Of a stretch of 21,852 nt of DNA, positions 1 through 6,725 are shown one piece after another. Position 1 is the stretch's first letter. Each line of letters starts with the position of its first letter. Source of the stretch: Candidatus Stercoripulliclostridium pullicola (GTDB lineage Bacteria > Bacillota > Clostridia > Christensenellales > DTU072); NCBI GenBank assembly GCA_017694145.1, contig JADINF010000038.1, positions 1 to 21,852 of the forward strand, in the 5' to 3' direction. Position numbers and translations under genes: made by a program. Below the pieces are notes generated by a model, which had not been told where the DNA came from, did not search any database, and saw only the letters and a program-made list of their open reading frames with translations.

Positions 1-420
1 GGCTCCGGAGCCGTCCGCGCAGAATATCACCCTGCCGTCCGCGGCGAATCCGCTGAGTTCGGTAACGAGATGATCGGTGAGCGCGTCCAAAGCTTCCGCG
101 GCGCTCGCGGCGCCGTCCTCGCAAACGCCGAAGCCTGCGTTGACTACGCCGAAACCTTCCCGGGCAAGACGCGCGCAGAACTCCTCTCTCGATTTTCTCT
201 GCGCGTCGGAGAAAAGTTCGCCGTGAAGATAAATAACGGGTATGGATAAAGCAAGCGACGACGCGCGGCGGGCGTTCGGCGCGAAAAGATCGTAAAACCT
301 TTTGCCGTCGCCGTAAGCGACGTTTTTGCGGCACACGACGCCTTCCGTCTTGTGACCGAACTCTTTGCCCTCTCTTTTACGCGAAATAAGGTTTTTCAGA
401 AATTCAATGGGATTGAACAC
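1..420 (-). CDS. Esterase/lipase-like alpha/beta hydrolase, N-terminal part (cut by window edge)
   Basis: Only the first 140 residues lie in the window; the gene runs off the left edge. Reading from a GTG at 420, the protein has the plan of small-molecule carboxylesterases of the acetyl-esterase type. A short N-terminal beta region ends in YGDGKRFYDLFAP, followed by VIYLHGELF (the HG of the oxyanion hole, near residues 66-74), then ARLAREGFGVVNAGFGV, and at the edge FCADGSGA where the nucleophile elbow (usually GDSAGG) should be. The elbow reads ADGSGA, so the expected Gly-Asp before Ser is altered, and the HGG of typical family members is HGE. No signal peptide is seen, so it is probably cytoplasmic. 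The GTG is preceded by GGAG nine bases upstream and by an in-frame stop. It lies 50 bp after the amidohydrolase gene but has its own promoter. Substrate unknown. Confidence 0.7.
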   Translation of the reverse strand, partial: MFNPIEFLKNLISRKREGKEFGHKTEGVVCRKNVAYGDGKRFYDLFAPNARRASSLALSIPVIYLHGELFSDAQRKSREEFCARLAREGFGVVNAGFGVCEDGAASAAEALDALTDHLVTELSGFAADGRVIFCADGSGA

Positions 421-449
421 GGTTCCGCGCTCCGTTTAAGATTGCTTCT

Positions 450-478
450 ATTTTACATTACGCGCGCGATTAAGTCAA
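450..478 (-). promoter_or_regulatory. Sigma-A-type promoter for the esterase-like gene
   Basis: On the minus strand TTGACT (473-478), a 17-base spacer and TAAAAT (450-455) lie upstream of the GTG at 420, giving a leader of roughly 20 bases that keeps the GGAG ribosome site. The -35 box lies in the last codons of the amidohydrolase gene (Leu-Thr just before its TAA), so the esterase can be transcribed independently of the gene before it. Confidence 0.6.
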
Positions 479-1285
479 TACGCCGCTTTGACAAAGGTCT
501 ATACCGAGAAGTTTTGCCGTATTTTTATATAATATCGCTTCTCTTTCTTCTTCCGAAAGCTCCACGCGCATGAAGCGCTCAAGCTCCTCGGAAGCGTTCC
601 ACATCGGGAAATCGACGCCGAAAAGGAACCATTCCGCTCCGAAAAAGTCGATAAATTTTTTGGCTTCGTCGGGGGAGATGAAAGCGAGCGTCGACGAAGT
701 ATCCACGTAGACGTTGCCGAGTCCTTTATAAACGCCCACCTCGTGCCACTCGGACCAACCGCCGAAATGGGCGGCGATGCATATAAGGTCGGGGAAATCG
801 GCGGCGACTTTCGCCATACGGCGCGGAGAGGAAAAATTGAACCTGCTGTCGCCGGTATGGAAAAGTATCGGAAGCTTCCCCGAAGCCGCGCGGTATATCT
901 TTTTCGCCCTGTCCTCGTCGAGATAAAAGTGCTGGAAATCGGGATGAAGCTTGATGCCTTTGAATCCGTTGAGGATGCCCCATTCTATTTCGTCGCGAAT
1001 AGCGCCCTCGTCCATATCGGGATGAAGCGCGATAAGCCCGTAAAATTCGGGGTGCGCTTTCGTTTCCGCGAGAATGAACTCGTTGATATGTCTTACCTGT
1101 CTGACGTTGGTGGCGACGGAATTGACCACGTAAGCGGTGATCCCCGCTTCTCTTCCCTCCGCGAGCAGGACTTCGGCGGTGCCGCGGGCGCGGGCGTCGA
1201 TATGATAGAAATCCGCTATGGAGCGGGAGGCCTTATCCGCTATCTTGTCGGGATAGATATGAGAGTGTACGTCTATTATACGCAT
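470..1285 (-). CDS. Amidohydrolase-2 family metal-dependent hydrolase (TIM barrel)
   Basis: The 271-residue protein has the metal-binding pattern of the amidohydrolase-2 group (related to ACMSD and gamma-resorcylate decarboxylase). His7-x-His9 is in DVHSHIYP on strand 1, Lys112 in GIKLHP, His143 in LFHTGD, His173 in AAHFGG, and Asp225 in FGVDFPMW on strand 8. These residues normally bind one or two divalent metals and activate water or support a non-oxidative decarboxylation. Length is typical and no signal peptide is visible, so it is cytoplasmic. The start is set by an AAAGGCGGT ribosome site seven bases before the ATG and a consensus promoter upstream. It is followed after 50 bp by an esterase-like gene, which fits stepwise hydrolysis of a small organic compound, but the substrate cannot be read from sequence. 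Confidence 0.85.
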   Translation of the reverse strand: MRIIDVHSHIYPDKIADKASRSIADFYHIDARARGTAEVLLAEGREAGITAYVVNSVATNVRQVRHINEFILAETKAHPEFYGLIALHPDMDEGAIRDEIEWGILNGFKGIKLHPDFQHFYLDEDRAKKIYRAASGKLPILFHTGDSRFNFSSPRRMAKVAADFPDLICIAAHFGGWSEWHEVGVYKGLGNVYVDTSSTLAFISPDEAKKFIDFFGAEWFLFGVDFPMWNASEELERFMRVELSEEEREAILYKNTAKLLGIDLCQSGVLT

Positions 1286-1315
1286 GATCTGACCGCCTTT
1301 CGGAATAATGGCGCT

Positions 1316-1344
1316 ATTATAGCGCGCGCAAAAGGATTTGTCAA
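1316..1344 (-). promoter_or_regulatory. Consensus sigma-A promoter of the amidohydrolase gene
   Basis: On the minus strand a perfect TTGACA (1339-1344), a 17-base spacer and a perfect TATAAT (1316-1321) lie 30 bases upstream of the ATG at 1285. The predicted leader is about 23 bases and contains the AAAGGCGGT ribosome site. This is the strongest-looking promoter in the window. Confidence 0.8.
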
Positions 1345-1399
1345 AAGATATAAATTTTTTCCTTAAATTCCTCTATCTTCGCGCGGCGGCGAATGAGCG

Positions 1400-1408
1400 T
1401 GGTATAAT
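1400..1408 (+). promoter_or_regulatory. Extended -10 promoter for the secernin-like gene
   Basis: TGGTATAAT is an extended -10 element (TGnTATAAT). No -35 match is seen 17 bases upstream, which is usual for extended -10 promoters. It would give a leader of about 50 bases ending in the GGAGGT ribosome site (1457-1462). It is divergent from the amidohydrolase promoter, and the two account for the 1286-1466 intergenic stretch. Confidence 0.5.
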
Positions 1409-1466
1409 TATATTAACATTATTATAAACCTTACGGAATATCCGTATCGCAATAACGGAGGTCGGT

Positions 1467-2720
1467 ATGTGCGACACTGTATATCTTAAACGGGACAACA
1501 GGACGTTCTTCGGCAAGAACTCCGACCGAAGCCCCAACGAAGCGCACCTGATGATAAGGCTCGCGGGTAAGCGCCACTCGACGGGAGAGGAGCTGAAAGC
1601 AACGTATATTTCTGTACCACAGGCTACGGAAACGCACCCTGTCGTGCTCCTCAAGCCTTTCTGGATATGGGGCGCGGAGATGGGCTATAACGAATGCGGA
1701 CTCAACATAGGCAACGAGGCGCTTTTCACCAACGCGGGGCACAGCGGAGAAAACGGGCTCATAGGAATGGATCTACTGAGGATAGCGCTCGAACGTTGTT
1801 CCTCCGCGGAAGAGGCGTGGAAGCTCATTGCGGAGCTCACCGAAAAATACGGTCAGGAAGGGAATTGCGGTTACGGAAAGAACTTCCGCTATCACAACGG
1901 TTACCTCATCGCGGACGGCAAGCGCGCTTTCGTTCTGGAAACGGCGGGAAGGCATTGGGCGGTGAAGGAGATACGCGACAACCGCGCCACCATCTCGAAC
2001 TGCATTTCGATAACGGACGACTACGACGACGCGGACGAAAAGACCAAAGGCTCTTTCAAGGCGCGCTACGAGAACGCGCTCGTGACGAAAATAGCCTGCG
2101 CGGAACAGAGGAAGCGCATGAGTTATTACGCTTTAGGCGCGCGTAAAGAGCCCGTAAGCGCGGTGATGGGCGCGCTTCGCACGCACGCAACGCCCGACGT
2201 GGGGGTATCGAAAGCCTCCACGGGAAGCGTATGTATGCACGCGGGCAATCTTTTCGGAGATCAGACGACGGGAAGCTACGCCGCGGAGATAGGCAAACGC
2301 TATTTCGTGACGGGCGCTTCCTTCCCCTGCATGTCGGTATTCAAACCGCTCTCGGTGCGCGCGAGCGCTATAGGCGAAAGCGAAAAGGAAGCGCTTTTCT
2401 TCTGGCTCAAGCGGGAGCTTCTCGCAAGGAAGCTCAAGGGCTATAAGGAAATGCGCGGAGAGTATCTCGAAAAAGCCGCCGCGCTCGAAAAGAAATTCGT
2501 CGACCGCGCGTTGCTCGCCGAAACCGACGCCGTGCTCGACAAAATTTCGCTCGAAGCTTTCGCCGCTGAAGAAGAACTCGTCAAAAAATATCTGCTTCGC
2601 TTACGCGAAAAACCCTTCCGTTTCGAAGGAAGCGCCTATTACAAAAATTACTGGAAGAAAAAGACCGCTTCGCTCTATTACGAATACCCCGCGCTGAAAG
2701 AGATAGAAGCCAATCCCTGA
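1467..2720 (+). CDS. Secernin-like C69 family peptidase (Ntn hydrolase)
   Basis: The 417-residue protein starts MCDTVYL. After Met removal Cys2 becomes the N-terminal nucleophile, as in dipeptidases of peptidase family C69. Further family marks are GKNSDRSPNE (residues 16-25), a secernin-type YISVPQATETH, a block reading WIWGAEMGYNECGLNIGNEA, a GLIGMDLLRIALER helix, GNCGYGKNFRYHNGYLIAD, ILETAG-like VLETAGRHWAV, and MSVFKPL near residue 290. These blocks match secernins better than the lactobacillal PepD branch. The likely reaction is hydrolysis of di- or small peptides in the cytoplasm; no signal peptide is present. The ATG has GGAGGT four bases upstream. The gene stands alone between a divergent hydrolase and a terminator. 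It is one of the few genes here read against the inferred replication fork. Confidence 0.88.
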   Translation: MCDTVYLKRDNRTFFGKNSDRSPNEAHLMIRLAGKRHSTGEELKATYISVPQATETHPVVLLKPFWIWGAEMGYNECGLNIGNEALFTNAGHSGENGLIGMDLLRIALERCSSAEEAWKLIAELTEKYGQEGNCGYGKNFRYHNGYLIADGKRAFVLETAGRHWAVKEIRDNRATISNCISITDDYDDADEKTKGSFKARYENALVTKIACAEQRKRMSYYALGARKEPVSAVMGALRTHATPDVGVSKASTGSVCMHAGNLFGDQTTGSYAAEIGKRYFVTGASFPCMSVFKPLSVRASAIGESEKEALFFWLKRELLARKLKGYKEMRGEYLEKAAALEKKFVDRALLAETDAVLDKISLEAFAAEEELVKKYLLRLREKPFRFEGSAYYKNYWKKKTASLYYEYPALKEIEANP

Positions 2721-2750
2721 GCGGATATTTATGTTGTTGACGGAAAAGGA

Positions 2751-2778
2751 AGAAGCGGCGAAAGCCGCTTCTTTTTTT
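2751..2778 (+). terminator. Intrinsic terminator of the secernin-like gene
   Basis: A perfect 9-bp stem (AGAAGCGGC / GCCGCTTCT) closes a GAAA tetraloop and is followed by seven T on the plus strand. It lies 30 bases after the stop codon at 2720. On the minus strand the tail is only CTTCCTTTT, so it may also end the convergent arabinofuranosidase transcript, but less strongly. Confidence 0.9.
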
Positions 2779-2822
2779 CGATTTCCCTCTTATGCGGGAT
2801 TTTGCCGTCCTTTAAGCGTTCG

Positions 2823-4853
2823 TCACCCGAGCGGCACGCGGAAAACGCACACGGAGCGCGCGGGTAAAGTCGTCTCGAGCGCTCCGGAGATCTCCGTCTG
2901 CGCCGTTATCGGAGCGATCTTATAAACGGGCTCGCCCGCGTATCCGAGTTCGTTGCGCGCTTCGTCGTCGTCGCATTGTAAGATAGTGTATTTCGCCTTT
3001 TCTCCGAACGCCGCGCCTATCGGTTCGAGAGCGTAATTCATTTCCGCGCGGTTTACGTTGACGGCTTTTACGTAAGCGTATTTCCCGTCCGTCGTGACCG
3101 ACGTGTACACGCCGTCCTTTACCGCCGCGTCCACGGGCACGTATTCCGCGCCGTAGTTTGCGGAAAAACATTGCTGAACGAAATAGTTTGCCGTTTTCAT
3201 CAGATAAAGGCTGTTATAATTGATGAGATTGTGCTTCCATTGTTCGCCGCCCACCCTCGAGAAAAGGGGAGCGTAGGAGCTCATCACCACTATGTCGGCG
3301 TTTCTTTCGAGCCCCGTGAGGAACGCCGCTTCCGCGAGCGCGGAATAATAGTTATTCCAGAGAACCTCGGAGTTCCACGGCTCGTTGGCGGCGTATTCTC
3401 CGAGGAATATGCGGTTACGGCTTCTCGGATAGTCGTCGTACAGCCCCGCGTTCTCTATCGTCCACTGCGGGGTGCGGTAGAAGTGGTCGTCCACGATGAC
3501 GTCGGGGTGCTTCCCGTCGAAATAGGAGCGCGTGTTCTCGTAATTCTTATGCTTGTAGCAGTCGAAGCCCGCGCTCCACACTATCTCTATTTCCGGATAT
3601 TTATCCTTGACCGCCTTTGCCATTATATCGAAGTTCTTGTTATAAAGCTCCCCGAAATTCTCGTTGCCTATGCCTATCATCTTGAGGTTGAAAGGCGCGG
3701 GGTGACCGGAATCGGCGCGAAGTTTCGCCCACTTGCTCGTCGCGGGATCGCCGTTGGCGTACTCGATAAGGTCGAGTACGTTCTGCTTGCGCCGCTCGAA
3801 TTCGGCGTCGCCCTCCGTCACCGTTTCCATACACCTGCCCTGACAGGCAAGTCCCGCGTTAAGTATCGGCAAAGGCTCCGCTCCGAGGTCTTCGCTCAAC
3901 AGGAAATATTCGTAGAAGCCTATCTCGTTGCTCTGTATGTAAGTGCGGTCGCGTTGAGCTTCTCCCCAAAGATTGAACTTCGCCTTCCTTCTTTCCACAG
4001 GTCCCACCGTAAGTTTCCAGTCGTAGGAATTGTCGAGCGAGCAGCCCTCTACAAGGCAGCCGCCGGGGAAACGCATGAACTTCGGCTTCAGCTCGCGCAG
4101 CGCTTCCACGAGGTCCTTGCGCAGTCTGCCGCCCGTCCATTCGGGTTTGCCCTTGCCCCAGTATTCCGAAGCGCCGAAATACCATTCGGTCAAGTTAAGG
4201 GTTCCGTTACCCTCGAAACGGGCGACGAAAGTTCCTATACCCGTTTTAAGCGCGCGGCACGAAGCGGTGACCTTCGTCCACTCCGAGCCCGAAGGAGTTA
4301 TCCTTATCTCCGCTTCCGTGGTGAGCGCCTCGCCCGAAGCGCCCTCGACGTAACAGCTAAGCGTTCCCGTGAAATTCGCGTTGCGCATAAAGACGGAGAC
4401 GTCGTAGCCCGCGCCCTCCGCGACTCCCACGGCGGGCTTACCGGAATTTCTGCGGAGATATCTTCCTTTCTTCTCCGTGCTGTCGCCGCCGTTATAACCT
4501 TTGTTGCGAAGGAAGGCTTTGCCGGCGACGCTTATTTCCATATAGAGCGGGTTCTCGGGGGCTATCGGCGCGTCGGACGCGCAGTCAAGCTCGCCCGCTC
4601 CCGTCATCTCCCAGTACTTCAGAGGTTCGGCGCGCTCCACGCGGGTGCGATAACGCCTTCTCGCGTGAAATATCTCCGTATAGAGATAGGCAAAATTTTT
4701 CTTGAAATCCGTTCGCGTAGCCGCGAGCGACTTGTTTATTATCTGATTGTTATTCATGCCGCCGTCTATCGAAAAGTTGATATCCTCGAAGAAAATTCCG
4801 TAAAAACGGGGGCTTATCGCTTTTTTTGCGTTGAAATCGGCTTTAATCAACAT
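2823..4853 (-). CDS. GH51 alpha-L-arabinofuranosidase with inserted carbohydrate-binding-like domain
   Basis: This 676-residue retaining glycosidase should release terminal alpha-L-arabinofuranose from arabinan or arabinoxylan fragments. The N-terminal ISPRFYGIFFEDINFSIDGG (about 14-32) is a GH51 hallmark. Residues about 100-230 form a beta-rich insertion (YDVSVFMRNANF) resembling a CBM4/9-type module. RFPGGCLVEG (261-270) opens the catalytic barrel. Glu398 in IGIGNENFG is the expected acid/base and Glu486 in FLGEYAAN the expected nucleophile. The C-terminus is the usual beta domain ending in LPARSVCVFRV. No signal peptide, so it acts on imported oligosaccharides. An in-frame ATG 12 codons upstream is possible, but the start at 4853 has GAGGAGGG just before it and matches the family N-terminus. 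It follows the aldo/keto reductase gene after 39 bp, so the two are probably cotranscribed. Confidence 0.93.
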   Translation of the reverse strand: MLIKADFNAKKAISPRFYGIFFEDINFSIDGGMNNNQIINKSLAATRTDFKKNFAYLYTEIFHARRRYRTRVERAEPLKYWEMTGAGELDCASDAPIAPENPLYMEISVAGKAFLRNKGYNGGDSTEKKGRYLRRNSGKPAVGVAEGAGYDVSVFMRNANFTGTLSCYVEGASGEALTTEAEIRITPSGSEWTKVTASCRALKTGIGTFVARFEGNGTLNLTEWYFGASEYWGKGKPEWTGGRLRKDLVEALRELKPKFMRFPGGCLVEGCSLDNSYDWKLTVGPVERRKAKFNLWGEAQRDRTYIQSNEIGFYEYFLLSEDLGAEPLPILNAGLACQGRCMETVTEGDAEFERRKQNVLDLIEYANGDPATSKWAKLRADSGHPAPFNLKMIGIGNENFGELYNKNFDIMAKAVKDKYPEIEIVWSAGFDCYKHKNYENTRSYFDGKHPDVIVDDHFYRTPQWTIENAGLYDDYPRSRNRIFLGEYAANEPWNSEVLWNNYYSALAEAAFLTGLERNADIVVMSSYAPLFSRVGGEQWKHNLINYNSLYLMKTANYFVQQCFSANYGAEYVPVDAAVKDGVYTSVTTDGKYAYVKAVNVNRAEMNYALEPIGAAFGEKAKYTILQCDDDEARNELGYAGEPVYKIAPITAQTEISGALETTLPARSVCVFRVPLG

Positions 4854-4892
4854 ACTGTTACCCTCCTCTTCACGCGGAACGCGCGTCATTAA

Positions 4893-5702
4893 TTAAAATC
4901 CGTGGTTGTCGGGATCGCGGTACTGCCTCGCGCCCCTGTCGAGCGCGGCTATCGCGGCGAGCTCGTCCGCCGTGAGCGAAAAATCGAATATCCCTATGTT
5001 TTCGCTCATCCTCTCCGGAGAAACGGTCTTGGGGATCACCGCGATACCCTCCTCTATATCGGCGCGCAGTATGACCGCCGCGACGCTTTTACCGTATTTC
5101 GCGGCGATATCTTTTATGACGGGCTCGTCGAGCACGCTTCCGCGCATGAGCGGCGACCACGCTTCGACGACTATGCCTTTCCCTTTACAATAATCCCTCA
5201 ACGCCTGCTGACGGAAATACGGGTGCATCTCCACCTGGTTCCACATCGGAGATATGCGGCTCATAGCGTTCAGTTCGTCGATATGGTGTTCTTTGAAATT
5301 GGATACGCCTATCCCCTTCAATATCCCCTCGAAGTACATGTCCTCCATCGCCCGCCACACTTCGGCGTTAGCGGGAGTGGGCCAATGGATAAGGAGCATG
5401 TCGAGATAATCGGTGCGGAGCGCCTTCAGTGAGCGTTCCGCGCTCTCGCGCGCCTTCGCGTAGCTCGTCACGTTCGTCCATAGCTTGGTCGCAAGATATA
5501 TCTCCTCTCTCTTGAGCCCCGCGCTCTTTACCGCTTCGCCGATACCCGCCTCGTTGGCGTAGAAGGTAGCGGTGTCTATCCTGCGATAACCCCTCCTGAA
5601 CGCCTCCAGAACGCATGCCGTCACGACGTCCTCTCCTATCTTGTATGTGCCGTAGCCCAATATCGGCAGGCTTTTTCCGTTTGTCAAAGTCACGTATTCC
5701 AT
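4893..5702 (-). CDS. Aldo/keto reductase
   Basis: A 269-residue NAD(P)H-dependent oxidoreductase with the (alpha/beta)8 barrel of the prokaryotic AKR5-like group, which reduces aldehydes and ketones. The full catalytic tetrad is present: Asp43 and Tyr48 in RIDTATFYANE, Lys73 in LATKLW, His106 in LLIHWP. The signatures GIGVSNF and VIPKTVSPERMSENIGIFDF (cofactor side) are clear. One family position is odd: the segment normally LRW(D/L)IQ reads LRADIEEG, losing a usual Trp. The start has AAGGAGGAG about ten bases upstream. No clear sigma-A promoter is visible in 5703-5800. It is first in a two-gene unit with the GH51 gene, which suggests a role in sugar or sugar-aldehyde metabolism, but the substrate is not defined. 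Confidence 0.92.
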   Translation of the reverse strand: MEYVTLTNGKSLPILGYGTYKIGEDVVTACVLEAFRRGYRRIDTATFYANEAGIGEAVKSAGLKREEIYLATKLWTNVTSYAKARESAERSLKALRTDYLDMLLIHWPTPANAEVWRAMEDMYFEGILKGIGVSNFKEHHIDELNAMSRISPMWNQVEMHPYFRQQALRDYCKGKGIVVEAWSPLMRGSVLDEPVIKDIAAKYGKSVAAVILRADIEEGIAVIPKTVSPERMSENIGIFDFSLTADELAAIAALDRGARQYRDPDNHGF

Positions 5703-5795
5703 AAAAGTACGAGCTCCTCCTTTTCCTTTTTCGGGACGCGTTTTTTCTTTATTTACGCCGATTTTTCGGGAACGTGCCCGGTTTTTTTCTTCCTT

Positions 5796-5835
5796 TTACC
5801 GAAAAACGACGCCGTATAAGCGTCGTTTCGGGTAA
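5796..5835 (-). terminator. Intrinsic terminator behind the gyrB-gyrA-kinase unit
   Basis: The inverted repeat AAACGACGC / GCGTCGTTT (5804-5812 and 5820-5828, loop 7) extends outward with one irregularity to TTACC/GGTAA. On the minus strand it is followed by TTTTT and then more T/C-rich sequence, and it lies directly behind the stop codon of the kinase-like gene at 5840. The T run is short, so read-through is possible. Confidence 0.6.
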
Positions 5836-5839
5836 AAAT

Positions 5840-6706
5840 TCAATCTTTCATTCCTGCCGCGCGAACTTCCAAAGGAATGTATCCGTAACGGAAGCCGCAC
5901 ATCTCTTCCCAGTCCTTCAGTATCTCGCGGTCGGTATTCACGGTGCCGTTTTCGTCGGTCGCCGCGGCCTCTTCGGCGGCAAGCTTCACTTCCATGAGCC
6001 GCTCCCCGCGCAATACCGCTTCGCGCACCTTACGGTGTCCGCTCACGATATACAGGCTCTCGCCCCTCTTGACCACGCGGGCTTCCTTGTCGCCCGCGTC
6101 GTATGGCGAAGTGGGATACAGACTTACCGGGGACACGAATATCCCGTTGTACGCGCCGCTTTCCTCATGCTTTTTCGCGGCGTCGAGAATTATGTCCAGT
6201 TCCTCTTTCACGGTAAGCAGAGATGTGTCCAGTATAAGGTCGTAATTGCGGTAATCGTTCATCGTCACGCCGTAAACGCTCTGATATCTCTCGTTCTCGA
6301 GCATACTCCGCTCGACGAGCTCCGCCATGGCTTCCTCTCTGCTCGAATAGGTTTCTTCCACCGACTCGCGCTTCCCGTACACCCTGTCCGCCGCTATATC
6401 GGGCGAAACGAGCAGATGCACTTTGAATACCCCGGGTACGAAGTGCCACGCCATGCGCGAATCGAACACTACGTCCGTGCCCCTCACGCGCTCCGCGTAT
6501 TCGACGAGCTTAGAGTCGATTATCTTGTCGAACCGCTTGTCCGTCTTGCAAAGCCTGTTGAGTTCGAGAGTGCTTATACCGAGCTCCGCTGCGTACTCGC
6601 GCTGTATCTTGCCGGTGTGGAATACGTCGAATCCGTATTCCTCCTCGAGCCTCTTGCAAAGCTCGCTCTTGCCGCTGCCGAGTTGTCCGTTGATCGCTAT
6701 GAACAT
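5840..6706 (-). CDS. Cytidylate-kinase-like P-loop protein with C-terminal ParB-like domain
   Basis: The 288-residue protein has two parts. Residues 1-170 resemble the archaeal-type CMP kinase family: P-loop GQLGSGKS (7-14), HTGKIQREYAAELGI (30-44, the acceptor-binding region), VVFDSRMAWHF (79-89), ADRVYGKR (106-113, lid entry), ERYQSVYGV (139-147) and YDLILDTS (155-162). Residues about 185-245 resemble a ParB N-terminal fold: VSPVSLYP (191-198), then a gap, then YIVSGHRKVREAVLRG (219-234) with GHRK in place of the ParB GxRR box. The family would phosphorylate a nucleoside monophosphate; the role of the tail is unknown. It starts 19 bp behind gyrA, with GGAGG and AAGG upstream, and is likely cotranscribed with the gyrase genes. 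First half confident, ParB assignment tentative. Confidence 0.7.
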   Translation of the reverse strand: MFIAINGQLGSGKSELCKRLEEEYGFDVFHTGKIQREYAAELGISTLELNRLCKTDKRFDKIIDSKLVEYAERVRGTDVVFDSRMAWHFVPGVFKVHLLVSPDIAADRVYGKRESVEETYSSREEAMAELVERSMLENERYQSVYGVTMNDYRNYDLILDTSLLTVKEELDIILDAAKKHEESGAYNGIFVSPVSLYPTSPYDAGDKEARVVKRGESLYIVSGHRKVREAVLRGERLMEVKLAAEEAAATDENGTVNTDREILKDWEEMCGFRYGYIPLEVRAAGMKD

Positions 6707-6725
6707 ACCTTTATATGTCCTCCGT

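Noticed and set aside
4854..4889. An earlier ATG for the GH51 gene
   Set aside because: The extra 12 codons encode the GAGGAGGG ribosome site of the lower ATG and are not family-like.
3171..4892. A 573-codon open frame on the plus strand opposite the arabinofuranosidase gene
   Set aside because: It is fully antisense to a GH51 gene with intact catalytic motifs, its translation is Arg/Val/His-rich with no recognisable domain, and similar long antisense frames occur opposite gyrB, the kinase and gyrA, as expected from the GC-rich codon bias.
5767..5788. A plus-strand terminator (CGGG...CCCG followed by seven T)
   Set aside because: The stem is only 4 bp and no plus-strand gene ends there.
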